Made by a program: the position numbers and the translations under genes
In this document: positions 49,460-57,145 of the stretch, piece after piece
How positions within the stretch are numbered: position 1 is the first letter of the stretch
Layout: each line of letters begins with the position of its first letter
Notes under the pieces: generated by a model
The model's input: the letters and a program-made list of their open reading frames with translations, nothing else
The model's database searches: none
What the model was told of the DNA's origin: nothing
Assembly: GCF_900091415.1 (NCBI RefSeq)
Contig: NZ_FMHU01000001.1
Coordinates: 1,612,001 to 1,676,000, forward strand
Length of the DNA: 64,000 bases
Source: Micromonospora inyonensis
GTDB lineage: Bacteria; Actinomycetota; Actinomycetes; Mycobacteriales; Micromonosporaceae
Direction of reading: 5' to 3'

Positions 49460-50838
49460 CACGCCCCCAGCAGGCTCTGGCCGCAGACCCGGACCACGTT
49501 GCCGGTGACCGCGCCGGAGGCGGGCCAGGCCAGCCAGCCGATGGTCTCCGCCACGTCCACCGGCAGGCCGCCCTGGGACATGCTGTTCATCCGGCGGCCC
49601 GCCTCCCGCACCACCACCGGGATCCGGGCGGTCAACCGGGTCTCGATGAAGCCGGGGGCCACCGCGTTGACGCTGATCCCCCGATCGGCCAGCGTCGGCG
49701 CGAGCGAGTCGACCAGTCCGATCACGCCGGCCTTGCTGGTGGCGTAGTTGGTCTGACCCCGGTTGCCGGCGATCCCGGCGATCGACGACACCGAGACGAT
49801 CCGGCCGCCGCGCGGGATCAGCTCCCGCTCCAGCAGGACGTCGTTGATGCGCTCCTGGCTGGACAGGTTCACGTCGATCACCTGGTCCCACCGGTCGGCG
49901 TTCATCCGGGCGATGGTCTTGTCCCGGGTGATGCCGGCGTTGTGCACCACCACGTCCACCCGGCCGTGACGGGCGGCGAGGTGGTCGGCGAGCCGGGTGG
50001 CGGCGTTCGGCGCGGTCAGGTCGAGCTGCACGGCGCTGCCGCCGATCTCGTTGGCCACCGCGGCCAGCTCGTCCCCGGCCTCCGGGATGTCCAGCACGAC
50101 CACCTGCGCGCCGTCGCGGGCCAGCACCCGGGCCAGCGCCGCGCCGATGCCCCGGGCCGCCCCGGTGGCCAGGACGACCTGCCCGTCCAGCGGACGGTCC
50201 CAGTCGGCCGGCGCGGTGGCCGGGCCGGTGCCGATCCGGACGACCTGCCCGGAGACGTACGCCGAGCGGCCGGAGAGCAGGAACCGCAGGGTCGCCTCCA
50301 GGCTGGTCTCCGTGCCGGCGTCCCCGTCGGGGGTGACGTACACCAGTTGGGCGGTGACGCCCCGGCCGAACTCCTTGCCGATGCTGCGCGTGAGCCCCTC
50401 GCACGCCCGCTGGGCGGTCGCCTCGCGCGGGGTGGCACACCGCTCGGGTGGGGTGCCGAGCACCACCACCCGCCCGCTGGCGTGCAGCGACCGGGCGTAC
50501 GGGTGGAAGAAGTCGTAGAGCTGCCGTAGGCCGGTCGAGTCGGTGATGCCGGTGGCGTCGTACACCAGGGCACCGAAGCGGGTGCCGGCGGACGCGGCGG
50601 CCGGGTCGCCCCCGGCGGCCGGATCGTCGGTGGCCAGCTCGACCCCGCCGGCGCGGAGGATCCGGCCGACCGGTTCGGCGAGTCGGCCCCCGGTCGCGGC
50701 ACCGAGCAGGGCAGGGCCGGGCAGCAGCGGGTCACCGGGGCGGTGCCGGCGCAGGCGGGGCGGGTCGGGCAGCCCGAGGCGCTTGACCAGCGCGCGACCG
50801 GCCGCCGATTGGACGAAGCTCGCGTACCTGTCGGTCAT
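49459..50838 (-). CDS. fabG4: high-molecular-weight 3-oxoacyl-(CoA/ACP) reductase (FabG4-like)
   Basis: A 459-residue HMW FabG. The N-terminal 205 residues form a degenerate flavodoxin-like domain (FGALVYDATGITDSTGLRQL, VVVLGTPPERCATPREATAQ). The C-terminal domain is a full SDR: QVVLATGAARGIGAALARVL, VVVHNAGITRDKTIARMNAD, VSVSSIAGIAGNRGQTNYAT with SK following (Ser, Tyr, Lys) and NAVAPGFIETRLTARIP. It is NAD-dependent in mycobacteria. It is divergent from a fadA2-like thiolase with a shared operator, and upstream of the MaoC gene. Together they form reduction, dehydration and thiolysis steps of a fatty-acid cycle. Confidence 0.9.
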   Translation of the reverse strand: MTDRYASFVQSAAGRALVKRLGLPDPPRLRRHRPGDPLLPGPALLGAATGGRLAEPVGRILRAGGVELATDDPAAGGDPAAASAGTRFGALVYDATGITDSTGLRQLYDFFHPYARSLHASGRVVVLGTPPERCATPREATAQRACEGLTRSIGKEFGRGVTAQLVYVTPDGDAGTETSLEATLRFLLSGRSAYVSGQVVRIGTGPATAPADWDRPLDGQVVLATGAARGIGAALARVLARDGAQVVVLDIPEAGDELAAVANEIGGSAVQLDLTAPNAATRLADHLAARHGRVDVVVHNAGITRDKTIARMNADRWDQVIDVNLSSQERINDVLLERELIPRGGRIVSVSSIAGIAGNRGQTNYATSKAGVIGLVDSLAPTLADRGISVNAVAPGFIETRLTARIPVVVREAGRRMNSMSQGGLPVDVAETIGWLAWPASGAVTGNVVRVCGQSLLGA

Positions 50839-50846
50839 AGGCGTAG

Positions 50847-50862
50847 CCTACTGGCGAGTAGG
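50847..50862. promoter_or_regulatory. TetR-type operator between fabG4-like and fadA2-like genes
   Basis: CCTACT-GGCG-AGTAGG is a perfect 6-bp-arm palindrome in the 55-bp divergent promoter region, containing TAC-N6-GTA (50849-50860). It matches the half sites of the operator at 43461-43492, suggesting common control. Confidence 0.7.
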
Positions 50863-50893
50863 GTTGGGGCAAGAGTTTCGAGGAGGCGGGATC

Positions 50894-52186
50894 GTGCAGA
50901 GCATCCGACGGGTCGCGGTGGTCGGCGGGAACCGGATCCCCTTCGCCCGGTCCAACTCGCGGTACGCCGACGCGTCCAACGCCGACATGCTCGGCGCGGC
51001 GCTCGACGGGCTGGTCGCCCGGTTCGGCCTGGCCGGGCAGCGGCTCGGCGAGGTGGTCGCCGGGGCGGTGCTCAAGCACTCCCGGGACTTCAACCTCACC
51101 CGTGAGGTGGTGCTCGGCTCGAAGCTCGACCCGCACACCCCCGCGTACGACATCCAGCAGGCGTGCGGCACCGGGCTGGAGGCCGCCATCCTGGTCGCCA
51201 ACAAGATCGCCCTTGGGCAGATCGACGTCGGTGTGGCCGGAGGCGTGGACACCACCTCCGACGCCCCGCTCGCCGTCAACGAGGAGATGCGGCGCACCCT
51301 GCTCCGGCTCAACTCCGCCCGGACGCTCGGCCAGCGGCTGCGGATCGCCGCGAAGCTCCGCCCGCACCAGCACTTCAGGCCGGAGATCCCGCGTAACGCG
51401 GAACCGCGTACCGGGCTGTCGATGGGCGAGCACGCCGCCCGTACGGCGCTGCGCTGGGCGGTCGACCGGCAGTCCCAGGACGAGTTGGCGCTCCGGTCGC
51501 ACCAGCGGCTCGCCGCCGCGTACGACCGGGGGTTCTTCGACGACCTGGTCACGCCGTACCTGGGGCTGACCCGCGACCAGAACCTCCGTCCGGACACCAC
51601 CCTGGAGAAGCTCGGCGGCCTGAAGCCGGTCTTCGGCACGAAGGGCCCGGACGGCGGGCTGGCGACCATGACCGCCGGCAACTCCTCCCCGCTCACCGAC
51701 GGCGCGTCCGCCGTGCTGCTGGCCAGCGAGGAGTGGGCGCGCGAGCGGAGCCTGCCGGTGCTCGCCTGGTTCACCTGGTCGGAGACGGCGGCGGTGGACT
51801 TCGTGCACGGCGACGAGGGGCTGCTGATGGCCCCCGCGTACGCGGTGCCCCGGATGCTCGCCCGCGCCGGGCTGACGTTGCAGGACTTCGACTACTACGA
51901 GATCCACGAGGCGTTCGCCTCGCAGGTGCTGGCCACGCTCGCCGCCTGGGAGTCGCCGGAGTTCTGCAAGGAACGCCTCGGTCTGGACGCGCCGCTCGGC
52001 ACGATCGACCGGGAGAAGCTCAACGTCAACGGCTCGTCGCTGGCGGCCGGGCACCCGTTCGCCGCGACCGGCGGCCGGATCGTCGCCACGCTCGCGAAAC
52101 TGCTCGCCGAGAAGGGCAGCGGACGCGGGCTGATCTCGATCTGCGCGGCCGGCGGCCAGGGCGTCACCGCGATCCTGGAGCGCTGA
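50894..52186 (+). CDS. fadA2: acetyl-CoA acyltransferase (FadA2-like thiolase)
   Basis: A 430-residue thiolase. Catalytic Cys lies in YDIQQACGTGLEAAILVANK, His in DYYEIHEAFASQVLATLAAW, an active-site loop in NVNGSSLAAGHPFAATGGRI and the second Cys in GLISICAAGGQGVTAILER. GTG 50894 has GAGGAGG with good spacing. It catalyses the last step of beta-oxidation. The divergent fabG4-htdX neighbours mirror the M. tuberculosis fadA2/fabG4/htdX locus (Rv0243-Rv0241c, from memory). Confidence 0.93.
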   Translation: MQSIRRVAVVGGNRIPFARSNSRYADASNADMLGAALDGLVARFGLAGQRLGEVVAGAVLKHSRDFNLTREVVLGSKLDPHTPAYDIQQACGTGLEAAILVANKIALGQIDVGVAGGVDTTSDAPLAVNEEMRRTLLRLNSARTLGQRLRIAAKLRPHQHFRPEIPRNAEPRTGLSMGEHAARTALRWAVDRQSQDELALRSHQRLAAAYDRGFFDDLVTPYLGLTRDQNLRPDTTLEKLGGLKPVFGTKGPDGGLATMTAGNSSPLTDGASAVLLASEEWARERSLPVLAWFTWSETAAVDFVHGDEGLLMAPAYAVPRMLARAGLTLQDFDYYEIHEAFASQVLATLAAWESPEFCKERLGLDAPLGTIDREKLNVNGSSLAAGHPFAATGGRIVATLAKLLAEKGSGRGLISICAAGGQGVTAILER

Positions 52187-52225
52187 CCGGCGCTCTCGAA
52201 GCGCGGGGTGCGGCACCCGCTCTTG

Positions 52226-52283
52226 GTGGTTGCAGGGGCCCCTTGTTACTCATTTCCGTACCGGAAGGTGCCCCTGCAACCAC
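52226..52283. repeat. 58-bp palindrome, copy E
   Basis: GTGGTTGCAGGGGCCCCTTG opens the element and GTGCCCCTGCAACCAC closes it. The inner part (TTACTCATTTCCGTACCGGA) is diverged from the other copies, but the outer arms remain complementary. It lies 40 bp after the thiolase stop. Confidence 0.85.
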
Positions 52284-52430
52284 CCCGGCGGCGAGCGAGC
52301 GACCTCGGCGGGGCGCTGCGTGCTGCTGCCGCGCCGGCACTTTCAGGCATAAAAGCCGCAAAGGCCAATAAGTAGCGCAGAGCCGCCTGAGGATGGGATC
52401 GCCTGATCCGTCGTCCTCGGGAGGTTCCCC

Positions 52431-53312
52431 ATGGCGGTCGACCGTCGACTCCTGGCGCTGCTGGCCGGCGTCGCCCTCGTCCTGCTGCCGTTGCCCGCCC
52501 AGCCGGCGGCTGCCCGCACCGAGCCGGCGTCTCCCGCGTTCGCCGCCCGGCCCGCCCCCGACGACGACCGCCGTCCGGATTCCCCGGCCGGTCAGCGCGA
52601 CGACCGCCGTCCGGAATCCTCAGCCGACCACCGCGACGACCCGCAGCCTGCGGGGCGTGTCCGCCAGCCGCCGGCGGTGCTGTCCGGCTCACCGTGCCGA
52701 CCGGGTACGCCCCCGAACGCGCCGCCCACCACCACCTACTACGAGGACAACCAGCTCCTCGGCCCGGCCCGGCCACCGAAGGCCCACCCGGTCGGGCCGC
52801 TGCTCGCGGGTTACCAGCGTTTCGGCGCGCTCACCGCGCAGGAGTTCCTCGACCAGTACGCCAACGCGGCGCAGGACGCCTATGTCTACCCGCCGGCCGG
52901 CGGCTTCGTCATCGCCCCGGACGGCCGTCCGGTCAAGGCCGCGCAGACCCTCCTCCCCGGATACCGGCTGGACCGGTTCGGCTTTCCCGGCGGCGCCTAC
53001 CTCGCCCCCCTCGGCACACCGTTGCGCTCCCGGTCGCTCCCGCCGCCCAACCTGAACACCCCGGCGAACGCGCCGCTGGCCAACTACCACGTGTACTGCG
53101 TGCTCAAGCCGTTCACCGTCGACTCCGGGCCGATCGCCCCCTGGTTCGCCCAGCCGGGCATGGGCATCCAGTACAAACTGGAGCGCCGGCACCTGCCCGA
53201 GGCCGGCTCGCAGCTCAGCATCACCTGGCTGACCGAGCACGGGTTCCTGGTGGAGGAGAACCTGACCGCCGCGCCGCGAGCCCAATGTGCCGCCGGCGCC
53301 TCCGCCTGCTGA
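52431..53312 (+). CDS. secreted TNT-domain NAD+ glycohydrolase toxin
   Basis: A 293-residue protein. The signal peptide is LLALLAGVALVLLPLPAQPA with a likely cut after AAA. A disordered Asp/Arg/Pro linker to about residue 90 is followed by a TNT-type (tuberculosis necrotising toxin) domain: PLLAGYQRFGALTAQEFLDQ, GYRLDRFGFPGGAYLAPLGT, ANYHVYCVLKPFTVDSGPIA and PWFAQPGMGIQYKLERRHLP. The Gln of GIQY corresponds to the catalytic-site Gln of TNT. TNT hydrolyses NAD+. GGGAGG lies before ATG 52431. A small co-directional gene follows. Confidence 0.85.
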   Translation: MAVDRRLLALLAGVALVLLPLPAQPAAARTEPASPAFAARPAPDDDRRPDSPAGQRDDRRPESSADHRDDPQPAGRVRQPPAVLSGSPCRPGTPPNAPPTTTYYEDNQLLGPARPPKAHPVGPLLAGYQRFGALTAQEFLDQYANAAQDAYVYPPAGGFVIAPDGRPVKAAQTLLPGYRLDRFGFPGGAYLAPLGTPLRSRSLPPPNLNTPANAPLANYHVYCVLKPFTVDSGPIAPWFAQPGMGIQYKLERRHLPEAGSQLSITWLTEHGFLVEENLTAAPRAQCAAGASAC

Positions 53313-53374
53313 CCGGCGGTACGGTCACCCTGGCGCGCGACTGCGGTCGCCCGCCTGACGACGGGAGGCACCGG

Positions 53375-53626
53375 GTGGACCGGCGCGAGCTGCGCAACAT
53401 CCTGCTGCACACCGGGCTCTCCCCGGAGGCCTTCGAGCTGGAGGACGTCCACGAACACGTGCCGCTCCCGCCCGACTTCTGGTTCCTGCGCGGGTCACCC
53501 GGCGGCCGGTGGGAGATCGGCCTCTACGAACGTGGCGTGTATGACGTCCGTGAGATCCACGACACCGAAGACGCTGCCTGCCGCGCCCTCCACCATGCCC
53601 TGACCGGCCGCCCCGCCCCGTCGTGA
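53375..53626 (+). CDS. small protein after TNT gene, candidate immunity factor
   Basis: An 83-residue acidic protein: VDRRELRNILLHTGLSPEAF, ELEDVHEHVPLPPDFWFLRG, SPGGRWEIGLYERGVYDVRE, then a short helix. It is cytoplasmic (no signal). GTG 53375 has GGGAGG 7 bp upstream and lies 62 bp after the TNT gene, followed by a terminator, so the two are probably one transcript. The pairing suggests an antitoxin or immunity partner, but no family match is recognised. Confidence 0.6.
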   Translation: MDRRELRNILLHTGLSPEAFELEDVHEHVPLPPDFWFLRGSPGGRWEIGLYERGVYDVREIHDTEDAACRALHHALTGRPAPS

Positions 53627-53670
53627 GACCGGCCCCCGGAGCGCGGGGCTCCACCGGCCCTCCGCACTGC

Positions 53671-53718
53671 CGATCGTGGTGGCAAACGGCCCGCCGGGGC
53701 CATGTGCCACCACGATCG
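53671..53718 (+). terminator. hairpin after the TNT partner gene
   Basis: A perfect 14-bp stem, CGATCGTGGTGGCA (53671-53684) with TGCCACCACGATCG (53705-53718). The 20-nt loop contains its own GGCCC/GGGCC pairing. It lies 45 bp after the stop. Confidence 0.8.
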
Positions 53719-53781
53719 AGGCAACCCCGGGGACCGGAGCGTCCGTCCCCTGGACATGACGGCTGATACGGGCTCCGCGCG

Positions 53782-54300
53782 GTGAAGCGCGCGGACGAAG
53801 AGGAGTACCGGCAGTTCGTGGCCGCCCGGTTGGAGCCGCTGCGCCGGACGGCGTACCTGCTCTGCCGGGACTGGCACACCGCAGACGATCTGGTGTCGAT
53901 CACCATCGGCAAGCTCTACCGGCACTGGCGACGGGTCCGCGCGGCGGAGAACGTCGACGCGTACGTGCGCGGCGTGCTGACCCACGCTTGGCTGGACGAG
54001 CGACGGCGGCCGTGGCGACGCGAGCGGAGCGTCGACGAACTCCCCGACCGGGCGGACCTGAACTCGTCCGAGCCCACGCTCGCGGACCGGGAGATGCTGC
54101 TGGACCTGCTCGGGCAACTGCCGGCGCGGCGTCGGGCGGTGATCGTCCTGCGCTTCTACTGCGACCTGTCGATGGAGGAGACCGCCGGGATCCTCGGCAT
54201 CAGCCCCGGCACGGTCAAGAGCCAGTCAGCGCGCGGCCTCGACGCGCTGCGCGCCCTTGCCACCAGTTCGTCGGGACGACCCAGTGAGGAGTGGGCATGA
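53782..54300 (+). CDS. ECF sigma factor, SigE-family (sigma70)
   Basis: A 172-residue sigma factor. Region 2 is EEYRQFVAARLEPLRRTAYL, DWHTADDLVSITIGKLYRHW. Region 4 is LPARRRAVIVLRFYCDLSME, ETAGILGISPGTVKSQSARG. The start is GTG 53782. The stop overlaps the ATG of a single-pass membrane protein (ATGA), the usual sigma/anti-sigma arrangement in this class. Upstream at 53730-53752 a GGGGAC/GTCCCC dyad may be part of its control region. Confidence 0.92.
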   Translation: MKRADEEEYRQFVAARLEPLRRTAYLLCRDWHTADDLVSITIGKLYRHWRRVRAAENVDAYVRGVLTHAWLDERRRPWRRERSVDELPDRADLNSSEPTLADREMLLDLLGQLPARRRAVIVLRFYCDLSMEETAGILGISPGTVKSQSARGLDALRALATSSSGRPSEEWA

Positions 54301-55508
54301 GCTACCGAGAGGCACTCGACGAGGCGATCGGCGATTCCCCGATTTCCACGGTGGACGTCGATCGGATCATCTCCCGGCAGCGGCGGGCCGGCAAGCTGCG
54401 GATCTGGGGTGCCAGTGGGGCCGGAGCGTCGGCCCTCCTGGCGGTGACCCTCGCGGTGGCTCTGGTGCCGGGATCGACGCCGTCGACCGTCCAGCCGGCA
54501 ACCAGCACCACGGCTGGCAGCGCGGCGGACCTGCGCCGCCTGGAGGGTGCCGTCGACACGGCCGTGAAGCGTGCGGCCCCCGACGTCATTTTCCTTCCCA
54601 TGCCCCAGCCGGGCAGCCAGAGCCCCGACCCGACCAACCACTTCTCGACTCAGCGCGGGATCGAGGTTCACGGTGTTCGCGGGATCTTGACCGTCGAGGT
54701 GGCCCGGTGGGTGCTGAGCCGGCACACCTGCGATGTGCCACAGCCCGGCCCTGGCGAGTGTCGGCAGAAGACCCTTTCGGACGGTGCCATGATCGTGGCC
54801 ACCACCGAGAACGCCGAATCGACCGGGAACCCGTCTCGCAAGGTGAGCGCCCGGCGGCCGGGCGGGGTCATGGTCACCGCGTACCTGACCGGCGACGACG
54901 CAGAGCGGCGGCTCCCGTTGACGGCAGAGCAACTGACCGCCGTCGCGAACGATCCCGCTCTGAAACTCGGCTCGCTGCCACCCGGCGCGGAGTCGACGCC
55001 GCCACCGATCCCCTCCCACGGCGCGGCCCAGCAGGAACGGATCGACAAGGCCGTCCTCGCCACGCTCCGCGAGCAGGCACCAGGCGTCGGTGCGCTGGGC
55101 GCCGACGGGCGCGCCGCCGACCTGGAGTCGCAGTGGACCGGTGACACCGCCGAGAACACCGTCGACCAGTACCGAGGCGAGGCGCAGATCACCGTCGGCG
55201 GGGTTCCGGGGCTCCTCGCCGTCCGGATCGCCCGGGTGGTCTCCTTCCCGGGCTGCGGCAAGCCGAGTACGTCCCAGCGTTGCGTGGAGAGCAAGGGACC
55301 GAACGGTGAACGGGTCCGCGTCATCAGCGAACCCACCCGGCAGGCCCCGGACATCTTCGCCGAGCGGCACGTGTCGGTGCTGCGCGAGGACGGCGTCTGG
55401 GTCGAGGTGTCGCACACCAGCAGCCGACCGGACCGGACGTTCGCGCTGACCGAGCAGCAGCAGAAGGCCATCGCCCTGGATCCCGCGCTCACCCTCACCA
55501 CGAGGTAG
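54297..55508 (+). CDS. anti-sigma-like membrane protein with duplicated sensor domain
   Basis: A 403-residue protein. A cytoplasmic N-terminus of about 35 residues (SYREALDEAIGDSPISTVDV) precedes one membrane segment (ASGAGASALLAVTLAVALVP). Two homologous extracytoplasmic repeats follow. Repeat 1 has VHGVRGILTVEVARWVLS with TCDVPQPGPGEC and RRLPLTAEQLTAVANDPAL. Repeat 2 has VGGVPGLLAVRIARVVSF with GCGKPSTSQRC and RTFALTEQQQKAIALDPAL. Each repeat carries one Cys pair, probably a disulphide. Overlap with the sigma gene suggests it controls that factor, although it lacks a recognisable zinc anti-sigma motif. Confidence 0.75.
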   Translation: MSYREALDEAIGDSPISTVDVDRIISRQRRAGKLRIWGASGAGASALLAVTLAVALVPGSTPSTVQPATSTTAGSAADLRRLEGAVDTAVKRAAPDVIFLPMPQPGSQSPDPTNHFSTQRGIEVHGVRGILTVEVARWVLSRHTCDVPQPGPGECRQKTLSDGAMIVATTENAESTGNPSRKVSARRPGGVMVTAYLTGDDAERRLPLTAEQLTAVANDPALKLGSLPPGAESTPPPIPSHGAAQQERIDKAVLATLREQAPGVGALGADGRAADLESQWTGDTAENTVDQYRGEAQITVGGVPGLLAVRIARVVSFPGCGKPSTSQRCVESKGPNGERVRVISEPTRQAPDIFAERHVSVLREDGVWVEVSHTSSRPDRTFALTEQQQKAIALDPALTLTTR

Positions 55509-55517
55509 CCGCGCTGC

Positions 55518-55555
55518 GGCCGACCGTGGCGGTGCCCTCGCCACCACGGTCGGCC
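55518..55555. terminator. bidirectional hairpin between convergent genes
   Basis: GGCCGACCGTGG (55518-55529) pairs perfectly with CCACGGTCGGCC (55544-55555) around a 14-nt loop. It lies 10 bp after the anti-sigma-like stop and ends 3 bp before the stop of the convergent gene. Confidence 0.8.
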
Positions 55556-55558
55556 AGC

Positions 55559-55834
55559 TCAGAACCGGCGGGGAAGCCAGCTCAGGAACCGGGTCCGCAG
55601 GCCCGCCGCGGGCAGATCGGGGCGTTCCGCGAGAGCGTCCATCATGTACGAGGCGAGCAGCACCGCCAAGGCGATCCGGTTGCCGGCGTACTCGGCCAGG
55701 AGGCGTCGCCGCCGGTCGAGGCAGGGCCAGTCCAGCCCGCAGCCGGCGCACTCCCACCCGGGCCGTCGCGGGACGTGCGCCTCCGGCGTACCCGGATCGG
55801 GGTACGGCGTCTCCACCCGTCGCGGCCGGCTCAC
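55559..55834 (-). CDS. small Cys-motif protein (91 aa)
   Basis: A basic protein with a putative metal motif, WECAGCGLDWPCLDRRRRLL (CxxCxxxxxC), then a helical hydrophobic stretch NRIALAVLLASYMMDALAER. GTG 55834 overlaps the stop of the next upstream gene by 4 bp. A similar Cys pattern in that neighbour suggests the pair act together. Family unknown; this kind of pair is common near GntR genes in Micromonospora-type genomes (inference from memory). Confidence 0.65.
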   Translation of the reverse strand: MSRPRRVETPYPDPGTPEAHVPRRPGWECAGCGLDWPCLDRRRRLLAEYAGNRIALAVLLASYMMDALAERPDLPAAGLRTRFLSWLPRRF

Positions 55835-56181
55835 GCGAACCAGGCGAAGGCCGGCGGCCGGGCCACCGCTGCGCCGAGCCGGACCCGCCAGGCGTGGGTG
55901 AGCAGCGGTGCCGTCCGGTATCGGCCCCGGCGGTGCGGGAACCACCGACTGCGCCAACCGGCGGGGCGGGTCGGCGGCGGATCGTCCGGCAACACCGGTC
56001 GACCCAGGTCGACCAACCGGTTCGCCGCCGCGTTCGAAGGCCGGCAGGGCGCGGGTTCGAGGCAGGCCACGCAGAGGCCGTTCTCCGGATCGGGTACGTG
56101 GTTGGCGAGCACCGTGCGCGCGGCCTGCGCGTCCGCCTCGTCGAGGTCCGACAGTCGGTGAACCGACCGGTAGACACCCAT
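55831..56181 (-). CDS. small Cys-motif protein (116 aa)
   Basis: The protein begins MGVYRSVHRLSDLDEADAQA and contains NGLCVACLEPAPCRPSNAAA (CxxCxxxxxC), followed by a Pro/Arg-rich C-terminal half. The spacing matches the downstream protein's CAGCGLDWPC. AGGAGGG lies 6 bp before ATG 56181. It is probably a zinc-binding protein; partner and role are unknown. It is divergent from the UTRA/GntR genes across a 419-bp spacer in which only the operator at 56494-56520 is recognised. Confidence 0.65.
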   Translation of the reverse strand: MGVYRSVHRLSDLDEADAQAARTVLANHVPDPENGLCVACLEPAPCRPSNAAANRLVDLGRPVLPDDPPPTRPAGWRSRWFPHRRGRYRTAPLLTHAWRVRLGAAVARPPAFAWFA

Positions 56182-56493
56182 GGGAAGCCCTCCTGCCTTG
56201 GGCAGGGGCGGGCGTACGGCCGGCGCGGGCGACCGCGGGGGAAGTGCGGTCGGTGCGCTGCCGCTGCCGTACGCCCGCCCCCGGTGGGGCCGGTGCGCGC
56301 TGTCGGGGGTCAGCGTGGGCACCGGCCGGGGACGGGGAGCGGCACGCCGGACGCGTCGCTGTCACCACCGGGTGGTAGACAGGAGGGGAGTCGATCCCCG
56401 GGCGCGGTCCAGCGTGGCTGCTCCCTTCGGCTTGCCGGGCCGGGATGGGTACGAGGCCGCCAAACCACAGCACCCGTCCCGGCCCACTTACGT

Positions 56494-56520
56494 GCGGTAA
56501 CCTTACTGCGTATCGCATAA
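56494..56520. promoter_or_regulatory. candidate GntR operator
   Basis: Two overlapping dyads: GCGGTAA-CC-TTACTGC (56494-56509, one mismatch) and TTACTGCG-TA-TCGCATAA (56503-56520) containing a perfect TGCG-TAT-CGCA. It lies about 80-105 bp upstream of the UTRA-only gene and is the likely site for the adjacent GntR protein. Confidence 0.5.
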
Positions 56521-56600
56521 GGCATCAAGGATCGGCGTGGGTGTTGCCGCTGGGCGACCTACTCTGATTCGGGGCGACGGACGCGAGTGGGAGATTGGCG

Positions 56601-57134
56601 ATGGTCGACAAGGGTTGGCTGAGTGTCTCGGTGCCCTACGTGACGCCAGGGGGATCCGATTCCTGGAAAGCGGAGGCGGCAACCGCCGGGGGCGTGGGAA
56701 GCCAACGACTGGTGGAGGTCGCCGAGGTGGTGGCACCCGCCGAGGTGGCCGCCGCTCTCGACATCGAGCCCGGCGGGACGGTCGTGTTGCGCCGTAGGCT
56801 GATGCTGCTCGACGACCGGCCCGTCGAGTTGACCGACTCGTACTACCCGCTCGCCATCGCCCGCGGCACAGCACTCGCCGAGCCGCGCAAGATCCGCGGT
56901 GGGGCGGTGACCCTGTTGGCGGAGCTGGGCTACCGGCCGTGCCACACCGTCGAGGACGTCTACGCTCGCGAACCCACGGACGCGGAGCGGAAGGCGCTCG
57001 CCCTCGATGACCATCGCTGGGTGCTGGGGCTCACCCGCCTGCTCACCTCCGGAGGCGGGCTGCCGGTGGAGCTGAGCGTTATGACCATGGTGGCTGAAGG
57101 CCGCCGACTGCGGTACGAGATGTCGATCGACTGA
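56601..57134 (+). CDS. UTRA-domain protein lacking the GntR DNA-binding domain
   Basis: A 177-residue protein beginning MVDKGWLSVSVPYVTPGGSD, then a UTRA ligand domain: LVEVAEVVAPAEVAAALDIE, RRRLMLLDDRPVELTDSYYP, LAELGYRPCHTVEDVYARE and LPVELSVMTMVAEGRRLRYE. The winged helix is absent from the N-terminus. The next gene is a homologous full-length GntR, 11 bp away, so this one may modulate it by heterodimer formation or ligand competition. Confidence 0.75.
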   Translation: MVDKGWLSVSVPYVTPGGSDSWKAEAATAGGVGSQRLVEVAEVVAPAEVAAALDIEPGGTVVLRRRLMLLDDRPVELTDSYYPLAIARGTALAEPRKIRGGAVTLLAELGYRPCHTVEDVYAREPTDAERKALALDDHRWVLGLTRLLTSGGGLPVELSVMTMVAEGRRLRYEMSID

Positions 57135-57145
57135 GGGGACGAACA

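Noticed and set aside
48389..50440. Long alternative minus-strand frame joining the MaoC and FabG4 regions
   Set aside because: The first two thirds translate to Arg/Pro/Gly low complexity; the real genes are the overlapping FabG4-like and MaoC-like frames.
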